Below, piece by piece: positions 1 through 13,252 of a DNA stretch of 64,000 bases (position 1 is the stretch's first letter; every line of letters begins with the position of its first letter). This DNA is from a virus. The notes below the pieces were generated by a model that saw only the letters and a list, made by a program, of their open reading frames with translations, ran no database searches and was not told the DNA's origin. Made by a program: the position numbers and the translations under genes. The stretch covers positions 1 through 64,000 of IMG/VR virus record IMGVR_UViG_3300047462_000400. One strand, given 5' to 3'.

Positions 1-4849
<4,849 letters not shown>

Positions 4850-4856
<7 letters not shown>

Positions 4857-5524
4857 GAGGCGGCTCCGTAGAGTCGGTCGAACACGGCCTCGGACGCTGC
4901 CCGCTCGTGCGCGCGGTCCGGGTCGGAGTAGTCGCGGAGGCGGTAGTGCAGGTGCTTGCCGACGACGATCTGGTCGGCCCCCTTCGAGTAGTCGTAGATG
5001 AACATGTCTCGGTGCTCCGGGCGGACGCCCTGCTCGCTCAGAATCTGCCAGATCGCGACGTCGTCCCACTCGGAGAGCGTCGTCTGCCGGGTGCGAGGAC
5101 CGACAAGCGCGCGCGCGACGTCGTTCGACAAGAGGATGCCGGAGCCGGTGACGTGCGCACCGTCGACCAGGCAGCCCGAGTAGAGGCCGGTCCGCGCGGG
5201 CTCTCGCGCGAGCAGCGGGAAGTCGTACAGCGAGGAGACGTTCGTGCGGACGACGTAGTCGTGGTCCGGCCGCAAGAGGGCCTCGAGCGCGCGGAGCGAC
5301 TTGTAGAGGATGGTGCCGTGACACTCCTCCCGGCGGACGGTGACTTGGCGCGGCCCGACGACGAGCTCATTCTTGATCGTCGGGTCTGAGCGCAGGAAGT
5401 AGCCATCCACCCATGGGCACAAGTCGAGGCACCGATGCCAGAGCTGCCGGTGGTGGTCGTAGGTCTCGCGCCACGCCGCCACCGACGGCTCCGAGTCGAT
5501 GATGAGGCAGAGCGCCCGCTTCAT
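4850..5524 (-). CDS. Glycosyltransferase-like protein, 224 aa
   Basis: The sequence from MKRALCLIIDSEPS through LYKSLRALEAL and YVVRTNVSSLYDF resembles small glycosyltransferases in bacterial and giant-virus capsule or fibre clusters, where a conserved R-T-N-x-S-S follows the sugar-nucleotide fold. The ATG at 5524 overlaps the upstream stop as ATGA, and the stop at 4850 overlaps the next start, so it is the middle gene of a coupled operon. No classic DxD is obvious. The family is recognised by pattern only; donor and acceptor are unknown. The likely substrate is the collagen-like protein or a cell-surface glycan. Confidence 0.65.
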
Positions 5525-7071
5525 GCGGGTGCGGCAGCAAGCGCACCCATCACGCGCTTTAGCTCGTCGAGGTCCGACTGCGAGAGCGAGCACCTGCCGG
5601 TGTTGTGGGCGGTGAGGAGGATCCCGCACGCGCGCGTGCAGACCTCCCGGTCGCCGGCGGCGAGGCTGTTCCGGATCAGGTTGCGGACAGGCTGCTCGGG
5701 TCGCGCGTAGACGTGCGCGTAGTTGGTGATCATCTCGCTGTAATCGCCGAGGTACCAGTCGAAGAGGCCCGGATCCTTGAAGTAGACGAGCGGGTAGAGC
5801 TGCTCGTCCGCGTGCCCGACGCCGGCCTTGAGGCAGCGAAGGAACTCGCCCTCGATGCGGTTACAGAAGTCGGTCATGTACTTCGCGTTGCCAGTGAAGA
5901 ACCCGCTGCACATCGAACAGCGGCCGACGCACGCCTTGCCGTGGAAGTAGCCGGCCAGGTTGTTCACGACGTCGCGCGGCACGTAGTCGATGAAGCAGGT
6001 CGAGAACCGGTCCCGCTGGACGGCGAGCGCCTCGTCGAGATGGAGGAGGTTCTGAAACCCCATCCGCTCGATGCAGATGTTGATCCATCCGAAGTGGGTG
6101 CTCTTGAACGGGTTCGCCCCGATAACCTGCTTCAGCATCGCGTAACGGGCCATGCAGAAGAGGTAGTAGGAGGCGGTGTTGCGGTGGTCGGTCGGGCACC
6201 AGTTGCCGCCGCGGTTCGCGATGATCGCCGCCCGGTGCTTCGTCATCGGGAAGTGGTCGAACGCCATCGTGAGCACGCGCGTGCGTGGGTGCAGGTGCTT
6301 CGGGCGCATCGCCCAGACCTTCGCCTCGTTCTCCGGTTCGCAGAAGACGACGAGGTTCTTGTCGAGCGCCAGCGTGGAGCTCGCGTGCTGATCGAGGTAG
6401 TGACCAGCGGGCCGAGCCTTCACCTCGGGGCTCGCGTCCGGCTGCTTGGTGAGGTCGAAGTACGCGGTCACGAGCGTCCAGTTGGAGAGGTCCGCGTCCT
6501 CGAACTGGACCCGCTCGCCGCCGAACGACACGAGGCCGGTCCCGGACCAGTGGCCGAGCGGCGTCACGTCAGTCCGGTGCTGCCCCTCGATGCGGTACCA
6601 GAGGTTGTCCCGCATCGGCTTGAAGTACCAGACATCGTCGAGCACGATGAGCCCGCGGTACTCGTTCTTCTGGAGCCACCGCAGAAACTCGTGCTCGGGG
6701 ATGCCGGAGTGCGGGTCGGTGTCGACGAAGATGAGCGCGCTCTCGAGCAGCATCTTCTTGTGCTGCTCGCGGACAGCCGGGTCGTAGAGATTCTCCCGGT
6801 GGAACCGAACGTTCGCGGGCATCACCCGTTTGCTGACGTGGTCCTCGATATCGAACGACTCGATGCGGTTACTCGGCTCGTAGGAGAGCGCGATGGCGGA
6901 GCTACCATGGTGGGTGCCGAGGTCGACGATGGTCTGGCCCTTGTAGAGGCTCGAGAGGTAGGCGAGGAGGCGGTAGTGCTCGCCGGCTCGGTCGAAGGTC
7001 GACGGCTCGGGAGCGAGCCGCACGAGTTGGGACATGTCGACCGTCTTCAGATCCGCACGGGTCAGTCTCAT
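5521..7071 (-). CDS. SAM-dependent methyltransferase fused to HtrL/YibB-like glycosyltransferase
   Basis: The 516-residue protein has an N-terminal class I methyltransferase fold: the SAM loop IVDLGTHHGSS near residues 50-62, then IFVDTDPHSG and LIVLDDVW. From about residue 205 it turns into an HtrL/YibB-like region: TLVTAYFDLTKQ, THFGWINI, a GHADEQLYPLVYF segment and GDYSEMITNYAHV. Such fusions occur in glycan-decoration clusters, where a methyl cap and a sugar are added together. The ATG at 7071 was chosen over the longer frame because it forms ATGA with the upstream dehydratase stop; the 3' end overlaps the next start the same way. Function is inferred from both halves. Confidence 0.7.
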   Translation of the reverse strand: MRLTRADLKTVDMSQLVRLAPEPSTFDRAGEHYRLLAYLSSLYKGQTIVDLGTHHGSSAIALSYEPSNRIESFDIEDHVSKRVMPANVRFHRENLYDPAVREQHKKMLLESALIFVDTDPHSGIPEHEFLRWLQKNEYRGLIVLDDVWYFKPMRDNLWYRIEGQHRTDVTPLGHWSGTGLVSFGGERVQFEDADLSNWTLVTAYFDLTKQPDASPEVKARPAGHYLDQHASSTLALDKNLVVFCEPENEAKVWAMRPKHLHPRTRVLTMAFDHFPMTKHRAAIIANRGGNWCPTDHRNTASYYLFCMARYAMLKQVIGANPFKSTHFGWINICIERMGFQNLLHLDEALAVQRDRFSTCFIDYVPRDVVNNLAGYFHGKACVGRCSMCSGFFTGNAKYMTDFCNRIEGEFLRCLKAGVGHADEQLYPLVYFKDPGLFDWYLGDYSEMITNYAHVYARPEQPVRNLIRNSLAAGDREVCTRACGILLTAHNTGRCSLSQSDLDELKRVMGALAAAPA

Positions 7072-8075
7072 GAAGCTCCTAGCTCTAGCCAACGGGGGTT
7101 GTTGAGATACCAGCGCACCATCTTCTCGAGCGAGTCCTCGAGCACCATCGGCCTCTCCCAGCCGAGCTTGCGGATCAGCCGGTCGTCCATGCAATAGCGG
7201 AGGTCGTGGCCGGGCCGGCTCGAGTGGAAGTCCACGAGCTCGTAGTTGAGCTGTTTGCCGACGAACCGCGCGAGCAGCTTCGCGAAGTCGAGGTTGCTGA
7301 TCTCGCGCTCGCCGCAGACGTGGACCTTGAGCGGCGGCTCGCCGTCCATCGCGAGCAAGAACCCGAGCGCATCGGCGTACGTCCGCGCGTGCAGGTAGAA
7401 CCGCGTCCCGCTGAAAGTCTTGGTCGGGTCGGCGTGGATGAGCACCTTCTCGCCGGAGAGCGCGCGGCGGATGACCATGGGCACGAACTTCTCGGGGTGC
7501 TGCCGCTCGCCGATGAGGTTCATGGTGTTCGCGATGGTGATGGGCAGCCGGTACGTGTTCGCGTACGCCATCGCGACCGCCTCGCCGCCGGCCTTCGCCG
7601 CTGCGTACGGGTTCGCGGGCCGGAACGCCGCCTGCTCATTGAAGCCGGCGATGTCGTCGCCGAACTGGGCGGGGCCGTACACCTCGTCGGTGCTGACGAG
7701 GATGATCCGCTTCGGACGGACCGACCGCATCCACCAGAGCAGGTGGTGGGTCCCGATCACGTTGCTCTGGAGAAACGGCATCGGATCGCCGATCGACCGG
7801 TCGACGTGCGTCTCGGCGGCAGCGTGGATGACGGCGTCGACCTCCCCGACCTCGCGCGCGATCCCCTCGGGCACCGGTTGCGAGAGATCGCAGCCGAGGA
7901 TGTGTACGCGCTTGTCGTCGAACACGCTGATGTCGCGCAAGCGGTCGAACCCCGCGCTCGCGTACGTCAGCTTGTCGAGGACGACGATCTCGGCGTCGGT
8001 CTTCTTCAGGAAGTGTTCGACCAAGTGATGACCGAGAAAACCGCACCCGCCGGTGATGAGTAGGCGTCGCATCAT
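7068..8075 (-). CDS. rmlB: dTDP-glucose 4,6-dehydratase-like SDR enzyme
   Basis: This extended short-chain dehydrogenase has the Rossmann signature GGCGFLGHH near the N-terminus, HVDRSI, the STDEVYG motif holding the Thr-Asp-Glu catalytic residues of the RmlB group, the active-site YAAAK pair and the late SRPGHDLRY block. The family converts dTDP-glucose to dTDP-4-keto-6-deoxyglucose, the branch point to rhamnose and other deoxysugars. No RmlA, C or D partner is visible, so the host would have to supply the other steps. It heads the glycosylation operon. Start choice lies among GTG 8081, ATG 8075 and ATG 8072; no strong ribosome site decides it. Confidence 0.85.
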   Translation of the reverse strand: MMRRLLITGGCGFLGHHLVEHFLKKTDAEIVVLDKLTYASAGFDRLRDISVFDDKRVHILGCDLSQPVPEGIAREVGEVDAVIHAAAETHVDRSIGDPMPFLQSNVIGTHHLLWWMRSVRPKRIILVSTDEVYGPAQFGDDIAGFNEQAAFRPANPYAAAKAGGEAVAMAYANTYRLPITIANTMNLIGERQHPEKFVPMVIRRALSGEKVLIHADPTKTFSGTRFYLHARTYADALGFLLAMDGEPPLKVHVCGEREISNLDFAKLLARFVGKQLNYELVDFHSSRPGHDLRYCMDDRLIRKLGWERPMVLEDSLEKMVRWYLNNPRWLELGAS

Positions 8076-8124
8076 CGACACTGTATATCACCGCGCTCGC
8101 GCGTACCGCAATCGGTGACGCGCG

Positions 8125-8520
8125 CTACTCGCGCCAGAATAGGTGCGGTTCGGTGCCCGCGCCGGGGACCTCGGCACCTAGCCGGCAGTCCTCCTGCGCG
8201 CTCGCCGGCAGCCGTCCACACCGCAAGCATCGCTTGCCCTGCTTCACCTCCTCGATCAGTCGCTCGACGTGCTGCTGCTCCGCTTCGGAGAGTAGCTCCC
8301 ACTCGCCCTCGAGCTGCTCCGCGAACATCCACTCCTCGTCGTCCGGGAGCGTACCGCCCGCCTTGAGCCGAGCGGCGTAGAGCTCCCGAACGACTACGAA
8401 GTATCGGCGCACGCCGAGCGGCCACCGTGAGGCGGTGAGCGCGCCGTGGGCGGGGATGAGGTCGTCGGCGTCCTCTACCTCCGCCGCCCACTGACTGATG
8501 CGCGCGCCGTCGAGCTTCAA
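8125..8520 (-). CDS. Small protein with CxxC motif, unknown function
   Basis: A 131-residue frame begins at TTG 8520, sharing TTGA with the stop of the sedolisin gene, and ends in TAG. It contains an acidic helical centre (EQLEGEWELLSEAEQQHV) and a possible metal knuckle, CLRCG followed by a third Cys ten residues later. No family was recognised. The same frame stays open far upstream, but only as a shadow of the protease gene. The TTG start rests on the stop/start overlap. Confidence 0.55.
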   Translation of the reverse strand: MKLDGARISQWAAEVEDADDLIPAHGALTASRWPLGVRRYFVVVRELYAARLKAGGTLPDDEEWMFAEQLEGEWELLSEAEQQHVERLIEEVKQGKRCLRCGRLPASAQEDCRLGAEVPGAGTEPHLFWRE

Positions 8521-9800
8521 CTGCTCGGCCAGTTGTCGTCGAGCAGCGCCTTCACCTGGTCCAGCGTGAGCGTGGGGGCAGCAGGAGGCGGCGCGGGGGG
8601 AGTGGGCGGAGACGGGGGGCTCGGCGCAGGCGGGGGCGTCGGAGGAGCGGGCGGCGCGGGCGGCGGAGCCGCACCCTGCGCCCACGCCACGACCGCGTTG
8701 ATGAACCCGATGCCCTTCGGCGAGCCGAGTCCGGTCGCGGGGTCCCACCCGGGAGCGGCCGGGTCGCCGTTGCTCCCCTCGGTGATATCGTTGCACGCGG
8801 TGGCGCGCGCGGCGTAGATGGCCGGTGTGGTGAGCCCGACGCCGATAGCCTTCGCGACTCCCTTCGCGACGGCGATGAGCGCGGCCGTGAACGGGCTCGA
8901 GGCGCTGGTGCCGCCGACGACCGTCCACGAACCGTTCGCGGACATCTGCCAGCCGCTGTTCGGGTCCGCGTTCGCAGACGTGTCCGGCACTCCGCGCCCA
9001 GCAGATCCGGCGGGGATGACCCCCTGCTGCCAGCTCGGGATAGTGACGGTCGGATCGAACCCGCCGCCGCCCCCCTCGTCGCCGGGGGCACCGTCGCCCC
9101 ACGCCTGCTCGTCCGCGCGCGCGCCAGACGACGTGATGAGGAGCTTCGTGCCGCCGACCGCCAAGACATTCGGGTCCGCGCAGGGGTAGTCGGGGGTCGG
9201 CGAGCCGGTCCCGTCGTCGATCGAGTTGTCGCCAGCCGCTGCGCAGAAGCAGATGTCGGCCGCGACCGCGTCCGCGAACGCCTGCGCGAGGCTCGCACGC
9301 TCGCTCGGATCCCACTGGTCCGCTGCCGAGCCCCAGGACCAGCTCCCAACCTCGACGCCGGCCGCGATGAGGTCGCGCGTCACGAGCTCCATGCCGCCGC
9401 TCTGGTTCGGACCGAACGTGATGGTGATGTCGGCCGCCTGCCCCGTCAGCCACCACCAGGTGAACGCCATGGTGGGGATGAGATCGAGCATGTTCTCGAC
9501 GTTCGAGTCCTGGTCGCTCGTCGGGTCGTTCACCGCGCCGCCGACGGTCCGCACCGTGATCTTCGGCGCGAGCATCCCCCACGTCTTGACGGAGTTGAGG
9601 ATGTCCTGCGTCATGACGCCGCCGCCGAGCGAGCCGACGCCCAGCTTGATGGGGGCAGCGCCCGCGAACTGATTCTGCTTGAACCCGTACGCGGTCAGGA
9701 TCTGGGCGGGAGACAGCGAGCCGGCCGGCAGGTCACTGCGCTTGCTGACGCGGACACCGCGCAGACGCGCGTGGATGCGATGGTAATGGTGCTTGGGCAT
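8517..9800 (-). CDS. Sedolisin-type (S53) serine-carboxyl peptidase
   Basis: The 427-residue protein carries the whole S53 signature: catalytic Glu102 and Asp106 in VENMLDL, oxyanion Asp191 in AAAGDNS, catalytic Ser299 in VVGGTSASSPF, and the calcium site made by ACNDI near 338 and GWDPATGLGSP near 351-361. Family members are acid-active endopeptidases, normally made with a secretion signal and a propeptide of nearly 200 residues. Here neither is present and the chain starts about 45 residues before the catalytic core. A Pro-rich linker near residues 378-410 leads to a short helical tail. It may act during virion maturation or as a surface protease; that is inference. Confidence 0.9.
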   Translation of the reverse strand: MPKHHYHRIHARLRGVRVSKRSDLPAGSLSPAQILTAYGFKQNQFAGAAPIKLGVGSLGGGVMTQDILNSVKTWGMLAPKITVRTVGGAVNDPTSDQDSNVENMLDLIPTMAFTWWWLTGQAADITITFGPNQSGGMELVTRDLIAAGVEVGSWSWGSAADQWDPSERASLAQAFADAVAADICFCAAAGDNSIDDGTGSPTPDYPCADPNVLAVGGTKLLITSSGARADEQAWGDGAPGDEGGGGGFDPTVTIPSWQQGVIPAGSAGRGVPDTSANADPNSGWQMSANGSWTVVGGTSASSPFTAALIAVAKGVAKAIGVGLTTPAIYAARATACNDITEGSNGDPAAPGWDPATGLGSPKGIGFINAVVAWAQGAAPPPAPPAPPTPPPAPSPPSPPTPPAPPPAAPTLTLDQVKALLDDNWPSS

Positions 9801-9813
9801 GCCGGCGAGGCTA

Positions 9814-9966
9814 TCAGGTCAGGTCCGTCGGTCCACCTGACATCGTTTGCGCAGCGACGTGCGCCCTTTCCGGTGAGCTGGAAAAGCTGTTCTCCGCCGG
9901 GTAGCCGAGCGGCCCGCGCCGCATCCGTTTCGCAGGCTTCACATTCCGGGCACCAACCGTGTTCAC
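9814..9966 (-). CDS. Small basic protein, 50 aa
   Basis: A GTG at 9966 overlaps the upstream stop as GTGA and opens a 50-codon frame rich in Lys, Arg and Ser that ends 14 bases before the protease start. No domain is recognisable. Support is the tight coupling on both sides only; an alternative frame containing CPECEAC overlaps the protease and is less likely. Confidence 0.4.
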   Translation of the reverse strand: MNTVGARNVKPAKRMRRGPLGYPAENSFSSSPERAHVAAQTMSGGPTDLT

Positions 9967-10172
9967 GCCCCACCGGCCCATGCGGCTAGCTCCTCGTCGG
10001 TGGCCTCCGCCAGCTTCGCCCACTCGGCGAGCGCTCCGCTGATCTTCTCGCGAGCCTCGGCCGCCGCGCGCTGCATGGTCTCCTGGAGCGCGTGCTTCTT
10101 CCGCTCGTAGGTGTGGACGGCCTGGACCGCGCGGTTGCGCGCGAGCTCGAGACTTCGATTCATGGCCGCCAT
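9963..10172 (-). CDS. Small alpha-helical protein, 69 aa
   Basis: The sequence is highly charged and helical (NRSLELARNRAVQAVHTYER, then alternating Ala, Glu and Lys), consistent with one long amphipathic helix or short coiled coil. It starts at ATG 10172, one base after the preceding stop, and its own stop overlaps the next start as GTGA. No family was recognised; a scaffold-like or tail-associated role is only a guess. Confidence 0.6.
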   Translation of the reverse strand: MAAMNRSLELARNRAVQAVHTYERKKHALQETMQRAAAEAREKISGALAEWAKLAEATDEELAAWAGGA

Positions 10173-10173
10173 C

Positions 10174-10422
10174 CTACGTCGTCCAGGTGATCGTGAGACT
10201 TCCCGGCCTGCCCGGAGCGCCGTCCCCGCGCGGTGCTCGTCCCCCGCGTCCCCAGCCGGGCTGATGCGAGCGCGCGTTCCTGCCGCCGACCAGGTGGAGG
10301 GCTTGGCACCCCTCTCGGTCGCGCACCTGGTCCGGGTAGCGCTCTCGAAGGAGACGCGCGGCCCGCCGGCCCTTCTTTCCGCCGTACGCTGCGCGCCGCT
10401 GGAGTCGCTCGATGTCCGTCAT
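10174..10422 (-). CDS. Small Gly/Pro-rich protein, 82 aa
   Basis: ATG at 10422 overlaps the lipoprotein stop as ATGA. The N-terminal half is basic and helical (MTDIERLQRRAAYGGKKGRR). The C-terminal half is a Gly/Pro/Arg-rich run ending in a beta-like SLTITWTT. Such a Gly-Pro-rich C-terminus occurs in some phage fibre or head-decoration proteins, but no specific match was recognised. Confidence 0.5.
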   Translation of the reverse strand: MTDIERLQRRAAYGGKKGRRAARLLRERYPDQVRDREGCQALHLVGGRNARSHQPGWGRGGRAPRGDGAPGRPGSLTITWTT

Positions 10423-11030
10423 TCCCACGTCCCGGCCGCGCCGCAGTTGATCTCGTTCGTGACGTCACCTGCGTACGTCCACCCGAGCCAGGTGGTCGGA
10501 GGGTTGCCACCGAGCGCCCCGTACCAGACATCATCCGGGCCGCAGAACATGCCGCCCGCGCAGTTGCAGCCCTGCGCGCTGCACCATGCCTCACATGCCT
10601 TCAGCGCCTGCGGACTGTCATGCGTGCCGAGCGGTACGCAGTCCGTCCACGTCAAGCTGTCGGCCCCAACGTGGTGAGTCACGAGCGGACCGCCGTCGCA
10701 CGGCCCAACGGCTCCCGACGACGAGCTAGAGGTCGAGCCTCCGGACGAGGAGCTAGTCGATCCACCGCTTGACGAGCCGGACGACGACGAGCTCGAGGAG
10801 CCCCCCGATGAGCTGGAAGTGGTGCCGGTCTCCACGGGCGCCGGACCGGCGTCGGCGTCATTCTCGATTACGGCTTGCCCGTCACCGGCCTCCCGACTGG
10901 CCTCGGGGCTAGAAGTCTGCCCTGCATCCCCCGAATCGGTTTCTACCGCCGGGCCAGCGAACTCGCTGCCGACGCACCCGGTCACCAACCATGCTAGCAC
11001 GACCACGACAGTTACAGCCAGCCTGTTCAC
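10419..11030 (-). CDS. Lipoprotein with Ser/Gly linker and Cys-rich C-terminal domain
   Basis: The 203-residue product starts at GTG 11030, five bases after a strong GGAGG. It has a basic N-terminus, a hydrophobic core (LAVTVVVVLAWL) and the lipobox LVTGC, so it should be exported and lipidated. A long Ser/Gly linker of about 45 residues follows. The last 80 residues contain about seven Cys (CEAWCSAQGCNC and others) in a compact domain of unknown function. Lipid anchor, Ser linker and Cys domain together are typical of myxobacterial envelope proteins. On a phage element it could be a lysogenic-conversion or exclusion factor (inference). Confidence 0.75.
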   Translation of the reverse strand: MNRLAVTVVVVLAWLVTGCVGSEFAGPAVETDSGDAGQTSSPEASREAGDGQAVIENDADAGPAPVETGTTSSSSGGSSSSSSSGSSSGGSTSSSSGGSTSSSSSGAVGPCDGGPLVTHHVGADSLTWTDCVPLGTHDSPQALKACEAWCSAQGCNCAGGMFCGPDDVWYGALGGNPPTTWLGWTYAGDVTNEINCGAAGTWE

Positions 11031-11091
11031 GACTTCCTCCGTGTGTGTTACGTCGTATCTCACTGATAGACGCACCGGCCAGCGGGTTTAT

Positions 11092-11415
11092 TCAGGGGGG
11101 GCTGCCCGTACTCCTGAACCCTCCTACTTCGCCGGACCCTTGAGCCCAATCGAGCTTCTGGAACACGTGCGGGGTGTAGGTCATGCGGGTGGGGTCGTCC
11201 GCGTCATCCTCCGCCGCAAGCTTGTCGGCAAACCAGCGGACGCTCTCTTGCTTGACTCCGACCCACTCGCCGTCCTGGTAGCCGTACACGCCGGCCGCGA
11301 CGATGCCCTTCTCGCCCCCGCTGCCGACCCACACGACGGCGTAGACGCCGTTCTGCGGGCCGCGCCAGTTGCCGGACTCGTCGAGTGAAACCGTATCCCA
11401 ATTGCTGAGTGCCAT
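11092..11415 (-). CDS. Hypothetical protein, 107 aa
   Basis: ATG 11415 (MALSNWDTV) is preceded by GAGAGG. The sequence is rich in Gly, Val and aromatic residues (GVYAVVWVGSGGEKGIVAAG), suggesting a small beta fold, followed by a helix containing WFADKLAAEDDADD. No family was recognised. An unremarkable stretch of about 95 bases separates it from the next gene upstream. Confidence 0.65.
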   Translation of the reverse strand: MALSNWDTVSLDESGNWRGPQNGVYAVVWVGSGGEKGIVAAGVYGYQDGEWVGVKQESVRWFADKLAAEDDADDPTRMTYTPHVFQKLDWAQGSGEVGGFRSTGSPP

Positions 11416-11512
11416 CGGCGTCAACCTCTCGTGTTACATTGCATCCCCATGAGAGACGAGCCAGCCGCCGACTTTATTCGCCGGCCCGTCTCCCGCTGCG
11501 CCGCTGCGGGGT

Positions 11513-11737
11513 TCACGCCGCCCGGGTCGCCTTCTTCAGCCGGACCTCGGAAGGACGCTCCTCGGGGATGGCGCCGGGAGGCGACATCTCTCCCTGAATG
11601 CCGAGCACGGGCACGACGAAGTTGCGGAGCTCGACGCTTGGGGTGGCGACGCGAATGCGGTACGGGATGGGCGCGTCCGGATCGACAACGGTGAACGGGA
11701 TGGGCTGGTCGACGTTGAGCTTGCTGGTCTTGTTCAT
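11513..11737 (-). CDS. Hypothetical protein, 74 aa
   Basis: MNKTSKLNVDQP begins at ATG 11737 after a good GGAGAG site. The middle reads IPYRIRVATPSVELRNFVVP, beta-rich, and the tail is basic. It lies in a run of small same-strand genes; no domain or function was recognised. Confidence 0.65.
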   Translation of the reverse strand: MNKTSKLNVDQPIPFTVVDPDAPIPYRIRVATPSVELRNFVVPVLGIQGEMSPPGAIPEERPSEVRLKKATRAA

Positions 11738-11748
11738 GGGGACTCTCC

Positions 11749-12072
11749 TCACTTCTTTCTCGGTTTGGATGATGCGCGTTCAACGAACACGTGCGTGACC
11801 GTGGCACCGCCACGGAGCTGTAGGGTCGCCAGGTGCTCCCACCAAGTCAGCATGTCGTCCGGCACTGGCTTCTCGCTGATGATGGTGCGGAATCGGAGCT
11901 GGCTGGGTTTGCTGCCGATATGGACGAGCGCCCAGACCAGCACCACGTCGGCCTGGGTCGCGAACTCCTTTTGAATCTGGAGCGACAGGATCCCGTCAAT
12001 CTGCCCGGTCGTGACGATGACCTGGTCACCGGGGGCTACCGACAGCTGGTACTTCTCGATCTTCTTTGCCAT
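11749..12072 (-). CDS. Hypothetical beta-rich protein, 107 aa
   Basis: The start MAKKIEKYQLSV at 12072 has AGAGGA at proper spacing. The sequence alternates hydrophobic strands (DQVIVTTGQIDGILSLQIQ, ADVVLVWALVHIG, GGATVTHVFVE) and ends in a basic tail, looking like a small beta-sandwich or barrel. It overlaps the upstream gene's 3' end by about 47 bases. Family unknown. Confidence 0.65.
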   Translation of the reverse strand: MAKKIEKYQLSVAPGDQVIVTTGQIDGILSLQIQKEFATQADVVLVWALVHIGSKPSQLRFRTIISEKPVPDDMLTWWEHLATLQLRGGATVTHVFVERASSKPRKK

Positions 12073-12328
12073 GCGCAATCCTCTTCTTTTGAGCCAGCGC
12101 AGCTCGTTTGCGAGCCGCGAGAACACCTCGAACGCCGCCGGGGAACCGGCATCGGAAACAGAGCACGATGAGCTGGTTGGCGACCGCGCAGACGCGCAGG
12201 CTCTCTCCGCGCCGGCAGCGCTCGCACCGCCACCGGGCCAGATCGAGTGCCGGTCGCGACGTGGCCGTGTCCGCGAGCGGGACCAGGTCGAACCCGAGCG
12301 AGCCCATATGCACGTGATGCGCGGTCAC
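12026..12328 (-). CDS. Small zinc-ribbon protein, 100 aa
   Basis: GTG at 12328 overlaps the upstream stop as GTGA. The core holds two Cys pairs, CERCRRGE and CFRCRF, 22 residues apart, with hydrophobic residues between, as in a zinc ribbon. The tail is strongly basic (RKRAALAQKKRIAHGK). It is possibly nucleic-acid binding. The rest of the longer open frame upstream is a shadow. Confidence 0.55.
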   Translation of the reverse strand: MTAHHVHMGSLGFDLVPLADTATSRPALDLARWRCERCRRGESLRVCAVANQLIVLCFRCRFPGGVRGVLAARKRAALAQKKRIAHGKEDREVPAVGSPR

Positions 12329-12738
12329 GAAAGCCTCGGGTCGTAATCGTCGTCCGGTCTCGGCGAAAGTCGTGAGTAGAGCGTCTCTTCGGAGAAGATG
12401 CTCGGCGGTCCGCCGTAGAGCCGTGAGCGCCAGACCCGCATCGGCGCGCGGTGGCTGCGAGACTGAACCGTCAGCACGAACTCCCGAGTAGGCTCGATGA
12501 GCCCCAGCTTCTCCCCGCGCTTCATCGCGGGACCGATGGCTCGCCCTTCCCCAGGATGCTCGAGTCCTTTGGCCCACATGTCGTCCGCGGTGACATACTC
12601 GAAGCGGAGCGCGAGCCAGCGGATGATCGCCGTCGCCTGAGACATCCAGCCAGGCGGAGCGCCGCGCTCGACGTTCTCCATCCCCTCTTGCTTGCCAGCC
12701 TCGCTGGCCAAGGGGTCGAGCTCCGCTTTGCCTTTCAT
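12325..12738 (-). CDS. Hypothetical DNA-binding-like protein, 137 aa
   Basis: This is the first gene of the leftward operon. The central part (ATAIIRWLALRFEYVTADDMW, then MKRGEKLGLIEPT and a beta hairpin EFVLTVQSRSHRAPMRVWRS) has the helix-helix-wing order of a winged helix. The C-terminus is acidic. The start is ATG 12738 with no clear Shine-Dalgarno. Because it lies next to the divergent control region it may regulate it, but that is inference. Confidence 0.6.
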   Translation of the reverse strand: MKGKAELDPLASEAGKQEGMENVERGAPPGWMSQATAIIRWLALRFEYVTADDMWAKGLEHPGEGRAIGPAMKRGEKLGLIEPTREFVLTVQSRSHRAPMRVWRSRLYGGPPSIFSEETLYSRLSPRPDDDYDPRLS

Positions 12739-12827
12739 CAAGGTGCGCCGACGCTACGATCCGGTATAGCAACTGTCAAGCTTGTGTTGAACCGTTACGT
12801 ACGCTACAAGTTGGTTCAGTGGTAACC
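12739..12827. promoter_or_regulatory. Divergent promoter/operator region
   Basis: The only gap between the leftward block ending at 12738 and the rightward block from 12828. Leftward, TATACC (12763-12768) is a plausible -10 with a weak -35 (TTCAAC) 17 bases upstream. An inverted pair TGAACC/GGTTCA lies near 12788-12818, and a CGTACG palindrome sits between the arms. The first rightward gene encodes a ribbon-helix-helix-like protein that could bind here. Composition is less GC-rich than the flanks. Confidence 0.4.
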
Positions 12828-13019
12828 ATGGAAAACGAAGCCGGGGAAGTACAAGTCGCCGCGCGCGTGAGCAGGTTGCTGTATGCGAAGATCGTTCACC
12901 GCCAGAAAGAGGCGAAGCGACTGACGGGCATCGAGCCAAGCATCAGCGCCGTCGTGCGCGCGATGATCGAGGAGTCGGCCGACAAGCCGAACGGCAAGCC
13001 GAGCAGCAAGCGCCGATGA
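12828..13019 (+). CDS. Ribbon-helix-helix-like small regulator, 63 aa
   Basis: After MENEAGEVQVAARVSR a strand-like VQVAARV is followed by two helices (LLYAKIVHRQKEAKRL, SISAVVRAMIEESAD) and a basic tail, the layout of CopG/Arc-type repressors. It starts at ATG 12828 (a GTG nine bases earlier is possible), and its stop overlaps the next start as ATGA. As the first gene of the rightward block beside the divergent promoter it is a candidate local repressor. Confidence 0.6.
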   Translation: MENEAGEVQVAARVSRLLYAKIVHRQKEAKRLTGIEPSISAVVRAMIEESADKPNGKPSSKRR

Positions 13020-13252
13020 CCAACGTCGACAAGGCACTGCTCCTTGCGGAGTGGAACCCGGCCTCGGGCGGTGAGACCGGCCTCCAGTGCATCGTGTGCC
13101 GTCGGTTCGATAAGCACGGCCCCGAATGCGTACTCAATCTCGCGCTCTCGGAGCGCGGGTTCTATACCCAGGAGGAGCGCGACCGCGCGCGCGAGTTCCT
13201 GCACGGCAAGCGGACCAACGCGCCGACTCTCCCTCCCAAGGATGGGCCGTGA
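13016..13252 (+). CDS. Small Cys-containing protein, 78 aa
   Basis: ATGA overlap with the upstream gene. It has CIVCRRFDKHGPEC, a possible zinc knuckle, then a helical acidic-basic region (TQEERDRAREFLHGKR). No family was recognised. Its stop forms GTGA with a clipped ASCH-like reading frame. Confidence 0.6.
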   Translation: MTNVDKALLLAEWNPASGGETGLQCIVCRRFDKHGPECVLNLALSERGFYTQEERDRAREFLHGKRTNAPTLPPKDGP

